From: Opeltia flavorubescens
Lineage: Eukaryota; Ascomycota; Lecanoromycetes; Teloschistales; Teloschistaceae
Length of the DNA: 64,000 nt
Assembly (NCBI GenBank): GCA_000442125.1
Contig: KE546972.1
Coordinates: 394,022 to 458,021, forward strand
Reading direction: 5' to 3'
The notes under the pieces are model-generated. The model did not search any database. It saw only the letters and a program-made list of their open reading frames with translations, and was not told the DNA's origin. Position numbers and translations under genes: made by a program. Each line of letters begins with the position of its first letter. The first letter of the stretch is position 1. Below are positions 23,915 to 38,763 of this stretch, one piece after another.

Positions 23915-26900
23915 TCTTTCTATTTTTATATTTATAATACTAGTATTGTATTTATAATAATCTAGAAATTATATACTAGAATCTATTAATTAGTATAATT
24001 AATAATATATTTATATTATTAATCTAGTTTCGCTTCTACAATTCGTTCGAATTATATAAAAAATAGATTTTAAAAACTAAACGTAATTAAAGTACTATTA
24101 AAGGATATTAATTTAAATATAAACGATATATTTAATATAAATCTATAATAAATAACAAAAAAATCTATTAATAATAGTATAGATTTCGATTTTATAATTT
24201 CTAGATTTATTATATCTATTAAAAGACTATATAATATTAAATTTAAATAAAATAAATTTTTTTTTTTATTAAATTTTTTTACCGCGCTGCTTTATATATT
24301 TTAATATAAAAAGCCGATATTATTAATAAAATCTATTTTTATAACGGGTTAGCGGTAAAAATAAAATACCTATTATTAAAAAACTATATTTTTATATTTA
24401 ATAATTTATTATATAAAAGTAATTAAATAGTTTATTTCTTTTATAATTTTATATAACGTTTTTTTTAAATTTTTTTTATAGTAATTTAAATATTTATAAA
24501 TTTATTATATTTTATTTTTCTATTAAAATTATTTTTTGAAATAAATCTAAATTTAGGCGATATTATATAAAAATTCTATTGAATATCGGCTAGTTTTTTT
24601 TATATAAGATATAAAGTATTATTTTATTATTAAAATTAATATAAAAATAAAAAAATATTATATATTATACTAAATTATCCGATTTTTTAATTTTTAAAAA
24701 TTTATATAAATTCTATTATTTTAAACGCCGGTTAAAAATATATTTAAAAATATAAATAGAAAATCGATTATTAAAAGACTATTAAATATTATTTATTTTT
24801 ATACCGTCCTGGATATAATTAATAATATATCCTCGATATTTATTAAAATATAATATTAAACGCGATATAATAAAAATAATATTAATATTATTAAATTAAA
24901 TAAATAAAAAAAAAATTAAATAAAAAAAATTATAGAATTATAGTAAAAAATTTTTTTTAAATTTTTATAAAATATATTATAATTACTATATTAGAACTAG
25001 TAGTTAGATTAGTTTTTTACTATTAGAATTCGAATTTATTTATATAATAGAAGGTATTTTTTTAAAAAAATTTAAAGCTTTATTTATAATATTATATTCG
25101 AGGTTTTATTAAATTATATCCCGTTATAAATAAATTAAAAAATAAATCCTAATATTTTATTTAAAGAAAATTTTTTCTAGTAAAAATTAATAAGAGTTTT
25201 TTTATAAAAGTTCTTTCTATATATAATTAATATAAAACGATACTATAATAAAATAAAATCGCTCGTTTAAATTTTTCGATAATAGTTAAAACTAAAGTTA
25301 AAATTATAAAATAATTTTAAAAAACTACTACTAGCTTTAAAAATAAATAAAAATATAAATAAAAACTAAATAAATATTAATAAAAAAATATTATTTAAAA
25401 AAAAAAATTATAATTATTTAAAAGAGATTAAAAAAAATATTATACCGGTAAAAATCGAAATTAATTAAAAAACTAGATATTTATAAATATTATAAAACGT
25501 TTTTAATATTATATTATTAATAATTAAAAATAATTTTAACTAGCGAATTTCTTTTATATATTAAAGACTTTAAAGTAATAAAAATAGAAGTTTATATTAG
25601 ATTTTAAAATTTAATATTAATATTATATTAAATTCGAAATAAATAGTAGGTATATAAATTATTATTAGTTATTAAATTTTAAATATTAAAAGTAGAGGGT
25701 TAAAGATAAAAAAAAATATTAATACCGCGCGAGATATATAATAATAAAGGCGATATTTATATAAAATATATATAATTAATAAAAAATTTAAAAAAATATT
25801 AATTAAATATTTTAAATTTAATTTATTAATATATATATTTTATTAAAAATAGTTTTAAAAATTTTTATACTCTTTTTAAATAAATAAATAAATTATATAG
25901 TTAATATATTTAATATAGATATATATATAATCGAATTTTTATAAGGAATTAATAAATTTATAGCGAAAATATACTAAAAATTTAATAAAATTTCGTTGTA
26001 AATATAAAAAAACTACTAATTATTATAGATTTAAAAATTTTTATAAAATTATTTTTTTTATATATTATTATTTTTATTAAAAATAAATCGGAATTAATAT
26101 TCGAATTTTATAATTACTTTAAAATATTATAAAAAAGAATAATTTAAAGATTATATTATATATATATATTAAATAATAAATTAAAATAATATTTAATTTT
26201 AATCTAATATTCGATTTAATATAGTATAATTTTTTTTAAATTTAAAAAAAGATATAAAATATATATTAAGCCTATATTAAACGAGATTACTATATTAATA
26301 TAATAATAATACCTTTTAGTACTTTAATAAGCACGTATTTATTTAATAAATCTATAATAGTATTTTATAATAAATTTTCTTCTAGTATTTCTATTATATA
26401 TTATTTAAATATTTTTTTTTTATTTTTTTATAATAAATAGAGCTAGAATAAAAATATATTTTTTTATAATTTTAAAAACAATTATAATTTATAAATACGG
26501 CGTTATATATATAACCGGTTTAAAAATAATAAAACTAATAAACTTTCTAATAATAAAAATAGGAATAGTATAAATAATATATTTATATTTTTTAATATAA
26601 TTTTTTCTAATTTTTAATAAATATTCTAATTATTAATTTTTATAAATATATTATACTATCGATTTATATTATAATTTATTTTTTACTCGCGTTTTTTATT
26701 TAAATCTATATTTATTAAAGCGGTTTCGAATATATATAAAAAAGTCTAGTAGTTTAAAAGTATTTAATAGGTTTAAATTTCTATTTATCTATTAATAAAT
26801 AGTTTCTATTTATATAATTTAAATTAATTTAATAGCTAAATAATATATAAATATTCTAAATTTATTAAAAAAGCGAGTATTTATTATTAATAATAAAGGA

Positions 26901-29900
26901 AACGAATTATTTAAAAAAAAGCGTATTAATAATAAAACTAATACTATTTATAATATTAATAAAAAAAATAGAAATTTTAAATATTTTAATTTAATTAAAA
27001 TAATCGATAGTAATATTTTATTAATAGCGGTATAATAATAAAAAATAATATTTTTTTTAAATTTAATAGCTTTATTACTTTTATATATTTTAAACGCCTT
27101 TATAGATTTTAAAAAAAAAATAATATTTTTATTTATTTTTTTTTACCGTTTTTTATAGATATTATTTTAAAATTTTCCACGCTTTTTTATATTAATAAAC
27201 TTCTAATTAATTATATAAATAATAGTAAAATAGATTAGTAATAATATTTTATTAGCTATTTTCTTTATATTAATATAATAATAGGCTTTAAACTAATTTT
27301 CTATTTTTTATTAAATTAAAAAAAAATCTTTATATTAAATACTACTCGAGAAGCTAATATCTAGATAATCGAATATTATAGCTACGATAATAATATAAAA
27401 GCTAGAATATAATATTAATTTATATTAAAAAATTATTATTAATTTAAATTATAAAAATATATTAATAGAAATAGATTTAAAATATATTTTAAATATAATC
27501 TAATATTTTATTAAAATATAAATTAGGTTTAATACTAGATAAAAATAAAAATTTCGCCGATTTTAATAATAATAATATTTAAATAAATATATAAATTTTA
27601 TTTAAAGCCGAAATTTTATATTTTAATATAATTTTATAATTAAAATAATTATATTTTAAAAAATAAATTTAATTTTATTATTATACTAAATCGGATTTTT
27701 ATTTATTAAATTATTATAATATTTCGAAAATTATTTAAATTAATTATTAAAATTCTATTATAATATTAAATACCGCCTATATTATATACTAAATTTTGGT
27801 TATATTATTAAAAATACTAGTTAATTAAATATTAAAGCGCTAAATAAAAGTTTTTATTTTATCGAAAATATTTTTATCTATATTATTAATATAATATATT
27901 TTATTTAAAATTTAGCGGACGTCGATATAAACTTTTAAAGAAATTTTTAAAGTTTAATTAATTAATAAAAAAAAGATTATAAATAAAAAAATATATAATT
28001 CGATATTATTTTATATTATAATACCGCCTAATATATTATATATATATTTTTAACGTCGCGGTTTTCTAATAATAAATAATATTATTAAAACGATTATAAT
28101 AGTTTTATTTATTTATAAAATTAAAATTTTTTTAAAAATATTAATTATAATAAACGCGAGAGTTTATTATAATAATAAAATAAAATTAAAATAGATTAAA
28201 AAAATATTAAAATAGAATTATAAAAATTAAATACTTTTATAATATTAATACTAAAGACTAGCTTTTTTTATTATTCGCTCTAACGGGATATATTATAATT
28301 TAGCCGCGTTTTCGTTTTAATTTCGCTATATAATTATTATAATTTATAAATTTATCTAAAAATTCTAATTTAATATTAAATAAAAATTATTATATTTTTT
28401 TAAAAATAAATAATTATAATATTATAAAAATTATTTAAATTAAAAATTTTATATTAATATATAAATTAGAAATTTATTAATTATTCTTTTAAATTTTTAA
28501 TATATATTTTTTATTCTTTAATTTATTTTATATTCTAATTTCGAATATTAATACTTTTTTTAAAATAAAGAATAATATTTTTAAAAAAATAGAAATTTTT
28601 AATATTTTTTTTTTAATATTCTATTTAGTATAAAATTTTATTTATAAATAATAAAAAATCTAGATAAAATTATAATAATAAATTTTAAAAAATAAAATAA
28701 CGAATTAACGCCTTTAAATTTATTTTATAAAAAATTCTACTATATAAAAACTATTAAAATAATAGATTTTATATTAGAATAAAAAATAAATTAAAAATCG
28801 CTAATAAAAATATTAAAAAAGCCTAATATTAAAAAAAAAAAAAGAATAATACTTTTTATTAACTAAACTTTTTATAAAATCTATAAAAAAATAAAACGGA
28901 TATAATTAGAATACTCGTTAATATTAAATATAATTTTTTATTATAAATTAGATATATTATTATTTTTATTTTTATATTCGATATTTATTATATATTATTA
29001 TTTTTTAATATATTTATTTTATATTTTTATATATCCTTTTAAACGAATATAAAAAGATTTAATATAAAATATTAAATAATATTAAATTAAAATAAATTAA
29101 TCCTTTAAAAGTATAGTTAAAAATAAAAAAATATATATATTATATTAATTTAACTATATAAATTATAATTATAATTATAATAAAAAATAAAATTTTCTTT
29201 TTATTAATTATATTTAATTTTATATTTTTTATTTAAATAAATAAATCCTAAACGCTTGTTTAAATAATTAAACGACCCTAATATATTTTTCTATTCAAAA
29301 TAGCCTCGCGTTTTTTTATTATATTTTAACCCGTTTTTTTAAATAAATTATTATATTTAATATTACCGGTTTAAATAAATTTAAAAAATTAAAAAATTTA
29401 ATAGTAATTATTATAAAAAAAAAGGCGATATAATAAATTTTATAAACTTTTATAACTATTTAAACGGGTTAAATAGAAGTTATATTTAATAAAATATACT
29501 ATTATTATTTTCTTTATTTATTATATTAATTATAGTTAATTATATTTTATTTTTATTTATAAATTTTTTTTTTAATATTTATTTATTTATAAAGTACTTT
29601 AAATTTTTTTTTTATTAATAATTCCTTTTAATATTAAATATTAATTTATTTTATTTATTTTAACTTTTATTTTAATAATTATACGGATTTTCCGCTTTAA
29701 TTATATCTATAGAAAATTAAATAATATTTATATTTATTAAAAATTCTATAATATTATAAAAAGCTAGATTATAGAATAATATTCTAGAATTTTAAAAATA
29801 ATAGCTTTAAAGCGGTTTATAAAGTTTATTAATAGAATTTATAAATATAAAAAAATATAAAATTCGAATTTTTAGAAATTATTAAAAAATTTAATTATTT

Positions 29901-32900
29901 ATTAAAATTATAATTTAAAAAATATTAATACTATAATTTTTAAATAAATAATTAGATATTTTTTTAATTAATATTTAATTACTTTTAATAAAAATTTATA
30001 CTAGCTTTATATAAATCTTCTAAAAATATTTTTACTAGTTTTTATAAATTTCTTTTTTTTTCTATTTTTATTATATTTTTTATAAAACTATCGCTTTAAT
30101 ATTAAAGTTTTTTATTAATTTTATATTTTTATTAAAATTTTTTATTAATTTTTTATTTATTAATTTAAAATTATTATTTTAATAATCTATTATATTTTTT
30201 TATATCTAGTCTCTATTTTATTTAAAAAAAAGTAATTTTTATAAAAATTATATAAAGCTCCGCTATTACCCGAATTATAGTATATAGAATTTTATTTTCG
30301 ATTTTCTATTACCTCCGCTTTTATAGAAAATTATATATATTAACATATTTTTTTAATCTAGCTCTATTTATTTTTAAATTATTTCTATTCTAATTTTTTT
30401 TTTAATTTTCCTAAACGATTTTTAGATTAGGTTAGCTTTTTTTACTATATTTTAACTTATATAGTATAAACGCGGAAATTTATTAAAAAATATTTATAGT
30501 AAAAAATCCGGCCTCTTTTAAAAATTTAAAAATAATATTATTTAATTATACTAAAAATTAGTTTAATAATTCCCTATATAAAATTTATAAAAAGCTAAAA
30601 AATTCAAAACCGCTATTTAATAATAAATACACTTTTAATATAAAAATTATAGCCGTTAATTACTATTATAAAAATAAAAATATATTTATTATTCTAGAAT
30701 ATAAATTTAAAAATAATTATATATTTTTCTCTTTTATTTTTTACTTTATAATATCGTTTAATATTATTTATTTAATATTAATCGCTATTAATTATATATA
30801 AATATTTTTTAAAAAAATAAATAATTATTAATATTAATATATTTATAGATATATTTATCCTTTAAATTAAAAGTATCTAAGTTTTTTTTAAAAATCTAAA
30901 TAATATAGGCTAAAATCGCCGATTTTTTATTATATCCTTTTTTTTAAAAGAAAAAATATAAAAGTTAAAAATAATAATAAATTTAATAATATATAAAATT
31001 ATATAATTAAACTATTTATTATTATATTTTAAAAATATAAAATTAAATCTATTAAAGAAAAAAAAAGTATATATATTTATTATATAATATAATTAATATT
31101 TAAAAGAAATAAAATTAGAAAATTTTAATTTAAATAATAAAATTAAGATTAAATTAAAAAAAAAATAATAGTTAAATAAAAATTTAAAATAGAATATAAA
31201 TATATTAAAAAGAAATTTAAAATAGAATCTAAATATAAATCTAGTATTAAAACCGGGCGTATATTAAGAAAAAAAATTAAAATAGAGGCTGAAGTTAAAA
31301 AGAACCTAATAAAAAAATAACCTTCGATATTATAAAAAATCGGAATAAAAAAAAAACTATAATTTAAAGTAAAATAAAAAAAGTATATAGTAAACGAACT
31401 AAATATAATTAAAGCTAAAAAATAATAATTATTATTATTATCGCGTAAAAATACTATAAATTTTTTATTTTTTAAAAAGATTTTACTATTTTATTAAGAA
31501 GTATTATTACTATTATTCTAGTATATTAAAGATATCTCTAGTTATAGCCTTTTTATATTTTTATTTATAAATTTAAATATTATACTATACAATTTTCTTT
31601 TATTTAATAAAATTAAAAATCGATACTTTTTTTAAAAATAACTAGAGCTAGCTCCTATTACGCGTAAGAAATAAATTTTTCTAGATAACCTATAAGCTAA
31701 TATATAGACTAGAAACCTTTTTTATTCTANCTTTTATATAGGCGGTAATATTTAATTAAAGTTTTAAAAAGGTAAAATTATTATATTCGAATAATCGATT
31801 AGTTATTTAAATAAAAAATTAAATAATCGTTTAATTAATTATTTAACCTATAAATTAATTAGTTTAAAAAAATCTTTATATTAAAAACTAAATATAGAAA
31901 AATTTAAAAAATATAATTATAGCTTTTAATATAATTAGTAATAAATTTAATAAAAAAAAATAAAAAAAAAATTATATAAATATTCTATTTATTTTATTTA
32001 GTAAATATAATTAATTAAATTTATTTTATTAGTAAAATCTATAATTTAATAAAATTTACTTTAAAAAAATAGTAAAGTCTTTTAATATAGAATAATAAAA
32101 AAATAGCGATCTATAGTTAAAATAATATTATAGTAAAAATATAACGAAAATATTATAAAAATACGGCGAAAATTTAGTTAAATAATATAATAGACTTTTA
32201 AATATAATTTTATCTAGATTTTTAAAATAAATTTTTTAATACCAGCTATTCTAATTAAATATAAAGCCGAAATTAATATATTAATATAAAGATTTAAAAT
32301 ATTATAATTTAATTTAAATTATAAATTTATAATTATTATTGAATTTTTAATTTTTTAATATTTTAATAAGTTTTTTTTTAAATAAATTAATATTAAATTA
32401 ATTACGGCTCTATTTTTTTTTATTGATTTTATTTATTTATTATAATTTATAGTTTAACTTGAATTTAATTTTAAAAACTAGTTAATATTAAATAAATAAA
32501 ATCCGTTCTACTATTAATATAATACCTTATTTTTATAGTTTTTAACCTCGATTATTAATTAATAATTAGCTAAAATTTTATTTTTATTTAAAATAAATTA
32601 ATTAATAAAGGAAAACTTTATTTCGATATTCTTATATATAAACTAGCGAATTTTTATATAATATTCTTTTTCTATTTTTAAAATTTTCTCCTTTTTATCC
32701 TCTTTTATTATTATACAAGTTTTTTTTTTTTTTTCGCGATAGTAGTATTCTTCTTCCTCCTTTTTACAACGGCGTTCTTTTTTATTCTTTTTATAGCGGG
32801 TAGCGATCTCGCTATTTTAAAAAGTAATAAATTTTATATTCCGTTCCACGGTAATTAAAGTCTTTTTTACTATTTTATTCGCTATTATTTACTTATTATT

Positions 32901-35900
32901 TTTTACGATAATAGTTTATTATTTATTTTTTACTTTTGTTTATATATTTTATCTAATTTTTTATTATTTCTTTGTTTATATTTATATAGTATATAATATT
33001 TATATTTTTAATTAATAATTAGCTTTTTTTTTATAAATTTAAACTCTAATTTCGGTAATATAAAATATTATATAACTAGACCCCTATTATTATTTAATCG
33101 GAGTAGAAGGGATTAAATAATATATATTTTTAGAATTTTTCTTTTTTATTATTTTTCCTTTTCGCTCTAGTATTAATACTAGTATTACTAGTTTCGGTAA
33201 TTATATTATTAAATTTATTAACTAATTCTAGAAATCGAGCTTTTTTAATAGGCGTTTATAAACGAGTACTTTTAATAAATAAACTAGAGATAATATTAGA
33301 AACTATAAAAATAAAGCTTATAGTATTTATAAAATTAGTTTTAAATTTAATAAATTATATTAAAAAAAATTAGATAATTTTATAATTAAATAAAAAAACG
33401 ATTTAAAATTAATTTAAAAATAATTTATAAATAGCTTTAAATATAAAAGTAAAAAAATTAGAAAAAAAAAAATATTATTATTAAAAACTATTAAACTTTA
33501 TAGTTATATTTTTAAATTTTCGTTTTTAAAATTATTTATATATTAATATTAAATAAAATTAAATAATTTCTAGTTTATTTTAAAATATATAATTAGTTAT
33601 ATAATTTTATTAAATTATAAATTAGTATTATTTATATTTAATATAGTATTTTATTATAAAAACGCGCTTTAAATAATATATATAAAATTTTATAGGAATA
33701 TCTATATTAAACGAATTATAAAAATTTTAAATTTTTTTTAAAGTTTTATAATATACGGTTATTTTATTTTATAAATTATATTTTAAATAAATAATATTAT
33801 TTATAGATTTTATAAGACTAAATTTAAATATTCGAATATATATTAAATTATATATTTTAAATAAATAATAATTAAATTATAATTTATATAAAAATAGGTA
33901 AATATTTTAATATTATTTAATAATAAATCTTTTTTTTAATACTTTTTTTTATTATTATATTTTTTTTTATTTAAATATAAATAAAAAATTTTTAGAATTA
34001 ATAATTAAAATAAAATTTAAACTAATCGAATTATTTATAAAAAATAGATTTTTTTTTATTTAAATTTAATATTCGGAATTCTTTTATTTTTTTATAGGGC
34101 CTTTAGGTTTTATTTAATAATCCACCTATTATTATTTACTATTCCACCTTTTATTATTTATTATTTATTTTTAGTTCTATAATATAAAGTTTTATAATAT
34201 TTTAATATATTTTTCCTATTTATTCCGCTTTATATTATATTTTATATAATAGCGTTTAAATTTTTTATTTATATATTAGTAAAATATATTAATTACTTTA
34301 TAAAAGTATTATTATTATTCGATATTTATATTTATAAATATACTAGCTTTAAATTACTACTTTTTAAACTATTATAATTATATATACTAGTTTTAATTTA
34401 TTATTTTTCGAGTTTTTATAATCGCTTTCTACTATAATATTTTAAAAAAAAAAGCGGAATAAAAAAAGAATAATATTACTATTATTAGTATTAAATATAC
34501 TAAAATTACTTTAAATAATATTTAATATAATAATATCTATCGAAAATCGAATCTAGGCTTTATATATTAATATATATATATTTTACTACTCGATTATAAA
34601 AACTATTATATTATTTTAATTATTACTATTTTATATTAATTATTTAAACTAGAATTATATATTTAATAATATAGTTATTATAAAAAATATAATTTAATTT
34701 AAAGCTATTATAGAATATAATTAATAATAATAATATAAATAAAAATAATAAATATAGCGCGGATCTATATTTATATATTATATTCTAGCTAATATTATTT
34801 TATTAATATAATTATATAATTTAATAATTTAACTTTTTAAATAATTTTTAATATAAAAATAAATATTTTCTATTTAATATATCTAGCTTTTATTTCTACT
34901 GCCTATTATTTATAATAAACCTACTTTTATAAAATAAAAATTAAATATATTATAATATATATAAATAAAAGATTTAAACCTTTTAAATATTTTTTTTTAA
35001 TTAATCGGATTTTTTTATATATATAAAATAGCGGCTTCGAGTATTATAATTTAATTTAAAGCTATAATAAAATATTAATAATAATATTATTATAATTTAA
35101 TTTAAATCTAATATAATATAAATTAAAATTATTTTTATATATTTTATTATAGCTAATATATTTTTATTAATAACCGTATAATCTAATCTTTTAAATATTA
35201 TTTAGTATATAAAATTTTTTTTTTTTTTTAAAAAAAAAATAAAATATTATTATTAAAAAATAAATAAATAATTATTTTATTTATATTTTTATCTTTTTTT
35301 AATTAATAATCCGGCCGAAAAAAAAACGTATAAACCGAAGTTTAATTTTTTTACCGAAGGATTTACTATATATAATTTATTTTTATAAATATTTTAAATT
35401 TTATACCCGTTTCTAGCTTTTAATTCTAGAATTTCGAATTTATATTATTTAACTAGAATCGAATAAAGTTATAATAGCTAATAAAAAAAGTTAAAATATA
35501 TATTTTTTTTTAATATTATATTTTTTTATAGTTTAGATTAATAAATAAATAGATATAATAGATATATTAATTTTAAAATAAAAAATATATAATAAAAAAA
35601 AGGTTTTATTAAAATTATAAAAATATTTAAAGCCGAATTTTTTCTTTAAAACTTTTTTTAATATTTAATTTTAATTATATTTAAAATATAANTNNTTTTT
35701 TANTANATCCGNNNANNTATTATTAATTNTTAATATATCGATATTTACTATAATAAAAATAGCTCGCTTTTTTAAATAATTATTATTATTATTAAAATTA
35801 GTAAAATTTAAATAAATAGCTTTAATTAAATTATTTAAAGTATTTTTTAAAATTAATCTATATTTTTATAATATTTTTTTAATATTAGGCTTATTTATAA

Positions 35901-37560
35901 TAAAAATATTAATATTATTTATTTTTAATATTTTTTAAATAAATTTTTTTATTTTAAAATAGCTTTATATATTTAATAAAAGGTTATAAAACCGTTTATT
36001 AATTATTAATTATAAAATATAAATATTTTTCTAAAAAAAAAAATTTTATAAATATATTTATATTACCGAATTTAGATTTATATTAGATTATATAGATAAA
36101 TATTAATAGAAATTATTATAAAAATAAATTATTTTTTTTATAAATAGAATATTAGATTTAATTCCTATTAAATTATAGAAAATTTAGCTAATAATTATAA
36201 AATCCTATTTCTATTATATTATTAACTTATTTTAAAAAATTAAATCGATATTATAAAAAAGTTCTGTTTTTATTATATTTTTTTTAACCTTATAAATATT
36301 ATTAAATATCGAATTTAATAGAATTTAAAATATATTATAAATAATCTAACCGCTATTAAATAAAATTAGTATAATATTAAAAAAAATAATAATAAAAATA
36401 ATTTTATTATTTTTTATAAATAAATAGAATTTAATTATAATAATATATTATATAAAAATTTTATTAGTACCGTTATAGTAATTTAAAAAAAAAAGTTAAA
36501 GTTTATATTTATATTATAAAAATATTTATTAAAAAATTTATTAATAATTATTTTTATAATAATTTTAATAATAATTTATTAATTATAATTAAATTTAATC
36601 TATTTTAATTCTATTATATTTAATATTACTACTAGTTATTTTAAAAATAATCTATTATTTTTTCTATATAAAACGCCTTTTATTAGAGATTAGTAATAAT
36701 TTTATAAATTTTACTAATATTAGCTTTATATTAATAATTTTAAAAAGATATAAATAAATTATATAGTTTAAAAAGGTAATATAACTAGCTATTTTTAAAG
36801 CTATTATAAAAAAAAAATATTTTAATTTTAAAAAAAAAGAATTTAAAATTTATTTAAATATTTAATTAATTTATTATTATATAATATAATATATATTATA
36901 ATATATAATAATATTTTATAGAAATTAAATTATATTATATCTTTTATTTTTTATAATATAAATATATTTAATTATTTTTAGAAAATTATCCTTTTATATA
37001 GAATATAAAAAAATATATAAAAAAAATTAAATTTACTATTTTAAAAGTTTTAATTTAATAATCTAATATTTAAATAATTAAATTAAAAGTTTATTATTAT
37101 ATAATTTTATTATTAATTAATATTAACTAGATTTATATATAAATATAATTTATATAATAGATATAATATATAATAAATAAAAAATAAATATAATATATAA
37201 TAGCTATTTATTATATAATAGAATAGAATTAAAATTTTATTATTAATAATTTTAAATAAATTTATTATTTTAGTTTAAAATTTATTTTATATTATTATTT
37301 TTAATATATTATAAAAATATAATTAAAATAAACTCTAAATTAATAATAATAAATTTTATTATATAATTAAAAATAAAAATAGCTTCGATATAATTTTAAA
37401 AATATCGAATAATATTTAAATAATAGTTATAATTTTATTACGAAATCGTAATAAAATTATAGTAAAATAAAGATAAAATAGGGGTATAAAGCGCTGGGCG
37501 TATATAAAAATTAGATTTTAAAAAGGTTATTTTATTAAAATAAAAAAGTAAAAAAGTTAT
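23915..37560. other. Unresolved AT-rich relics
   Basis: No gene, LTR pair or transposase could be recognised. Composition is more extreme than inside the Gypsy fossil, suggesting older or more thoroughly mutated repeats. A Lys/Glu-codon-rich stretch lies at about 31.15-31.45 kb, and a slightly C+G-richer patch with long pyrimidine runs at about 32.70-32.90 kb. Local direct repeats are noted at 34684-35215. Confidence 0.6.
34684..35215. repeat. Local direct repeat, about 364-bp step
   Basis: A stretch of roughly 170 bp from 34684 (starting TATAATTTAATTTAAAGCTA, and including GCTAATAT and a downstream ATCTAAT/AATTTAA-type string) recurs from about 35048 in the same orientation. It looks like a decayed tandem duplication; the low complexity makes the limits uncertain. 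Confidence 0.4.
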
Positions 37561-38763
37561 AGCAATCTGGTATACCTGGGCGACTATAAGTATAACTAGT
37601 CTAAAATCAAAATCCTCCTTCTCTACTTTCTACAGATTTTCTGAGTGGTCATGAGTACTAAGGCCAGGAAATTCAAGAGTACTGCCGTCAACACCTGTGA
37701 TTAGGATACACACAGACGTTGTATAGTTTATATCGATATTCGTGCATAGTGTATGATGGTAAGTCCGATATTTATCAAAAGCAAAAGCAATATCAAAAAT
37801 TGCAAAAATTCGGGTTCGAACCCGGAGGCAATTCCAAAGATTAAGTTACGAAATCCACCCTGACAAGTCAGGATGTCTTTTAATGGGTAGCCTTGACGGA
37901 CAAGGGCAATGACGGGAAATGCTAGCTAAGCATTCCCCGACCCCGAAGAATGTCGAAGACATAACAGTATATACACTTAACATTGTGACCTTTTTCATAC
38001 CTCCGTTCCTGATTTCTCCCATTTGGCATCAGAGAAGCTGTCGATAATCTCATTCAGTCCTACCTTCAAACATGGAAATAAACAGCAAGTTAAATTTGAT
38101 TGACCAGCCACTGTGCTCATTACCGACCCGTTCGCTTGTATGTCTTCGTCTTCGGAGTATAGAGTTAATTCACCGAAATGAACTTCCCAGAATGAAACAT
38201 TGCAACCTATATGACTCTCTCTGCTGTTGTACCATATTTTTCCTCGCTGCAAAGAAGACTGGTTTCAAACTAACGCATGCAGTCAGGACTCTTGCTGCGG
38301 GACAAATTCTTACCGTGCAGCTAGTGTACGTGCCATGTGGCACAGTGGTACCTTGCAGGCTGTGGAACATTAGCCGAGTACTACTGTGGGGAAGGGCGCG
38401 GGTGAAGATTGTTATAGGCCGGTCTAGACAATGGGATGCCTGGGTCTCTGAAGAACTCGGGAAGGAAAAAATGTATGGGGGAACCTGGCGACGTCTAGTG
38501 AAGCATGCTGCGATGTGAATTGGACTGAGCAACTGCGAAAGAAACAAATAAATCGAAATCAGCAATTCCAGAGGATGATGGAGGAATTTAACACGTGTAG
38601 GTGCAGATATCTTCTCGTTCGGGGGGAGATACTACGTAAGATGACCAATGCAAAAATCCCACCATCATATGCCTAGAGCTTACCGTCCTGCGATATCCGT
38701 ACCCAGTAGCCAGTTCCTACCTAAACAATACCTCTCGAAAAAGAATTTTTCAAGCACCAATCT
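37561..38763. other. Right flank of the AT-rich block
   Basis: Normal composition returns near 37560. The first 400 bp holds a dense set of inverted repeats (separate entry). From 38072 to 38518 a 148-codon plus frame and from 38170 to 38565 a 131-codon minus frame overlap; neither shows a domain, so I call no gene. The last part is the downstream flank of the GMC oxidoreductase gene. Confidence 0.5.
37798..37962. other. Series of five small hairpins with a B-box-like palindrome
   Basis: In 165 bp there are five short inverted repeats: AATTGC/GCAATT (37798-37833) enclosing the palindrome CGGGTTCGAACCCG (37811-37824); CCTGAC-AA-GTCAGG (37859-37872); CCTTG-ACGGA-CAAGG (37891-37905); GGGAA(A)TGCT with AGCATTCCC (37914-37937); and ATGTC-GAA-GACAT (37950-37962). 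The palindrome resembles a Pol III B box (GGTTCGAANCC) but no matching A box or tRNA fold is present. Options are a SINE or solo-LTR remnant, a structured RNA, or a site bound by a dimeric protein. Confidence 0.6.

Larger units (their letters stand above)
13045..37560. repeat. AT-rich block produced by RIP
   Basis: About 24.5 kb of very A+T-rich DNA with no open frame of note. CpA and TpG are nearly missing while CpG, CpC and CpT persist, the pattern expected when cytosines before A are mutated on both strands (RIP in Pezizomycotina). Slightly richer islands keep some CpA/TpG, for example the LTR near 14.62-14.78 kb and 20.70-20.85 kb. Ambiguous bases occur at 13528-13532, 31730 and about 35692-35729, suggesting hard-to-resolve repeat copies. 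Such blocks are usually heterochromatic. Confidence 0.93.

Noticed and set aside
23915-37560. Second intact-looking transposon in the AT block
   Set aside because: No LTR pair, terminal inverted repeat or transposase core could be recognised; only local repeats.
37811-37824. tRNA gene at the CGGGTTCGAACCCG palindrome
   Set aside because: The stem around the loop does not pair in T-arm register and no A box or cloverleaf is present; kept only as a hairpin feature.
38072-38565. Overlapping 148- and 131-codon frames on opposite strands
   Set aside because: No domain, no splice logic, and each is the other's shadow.
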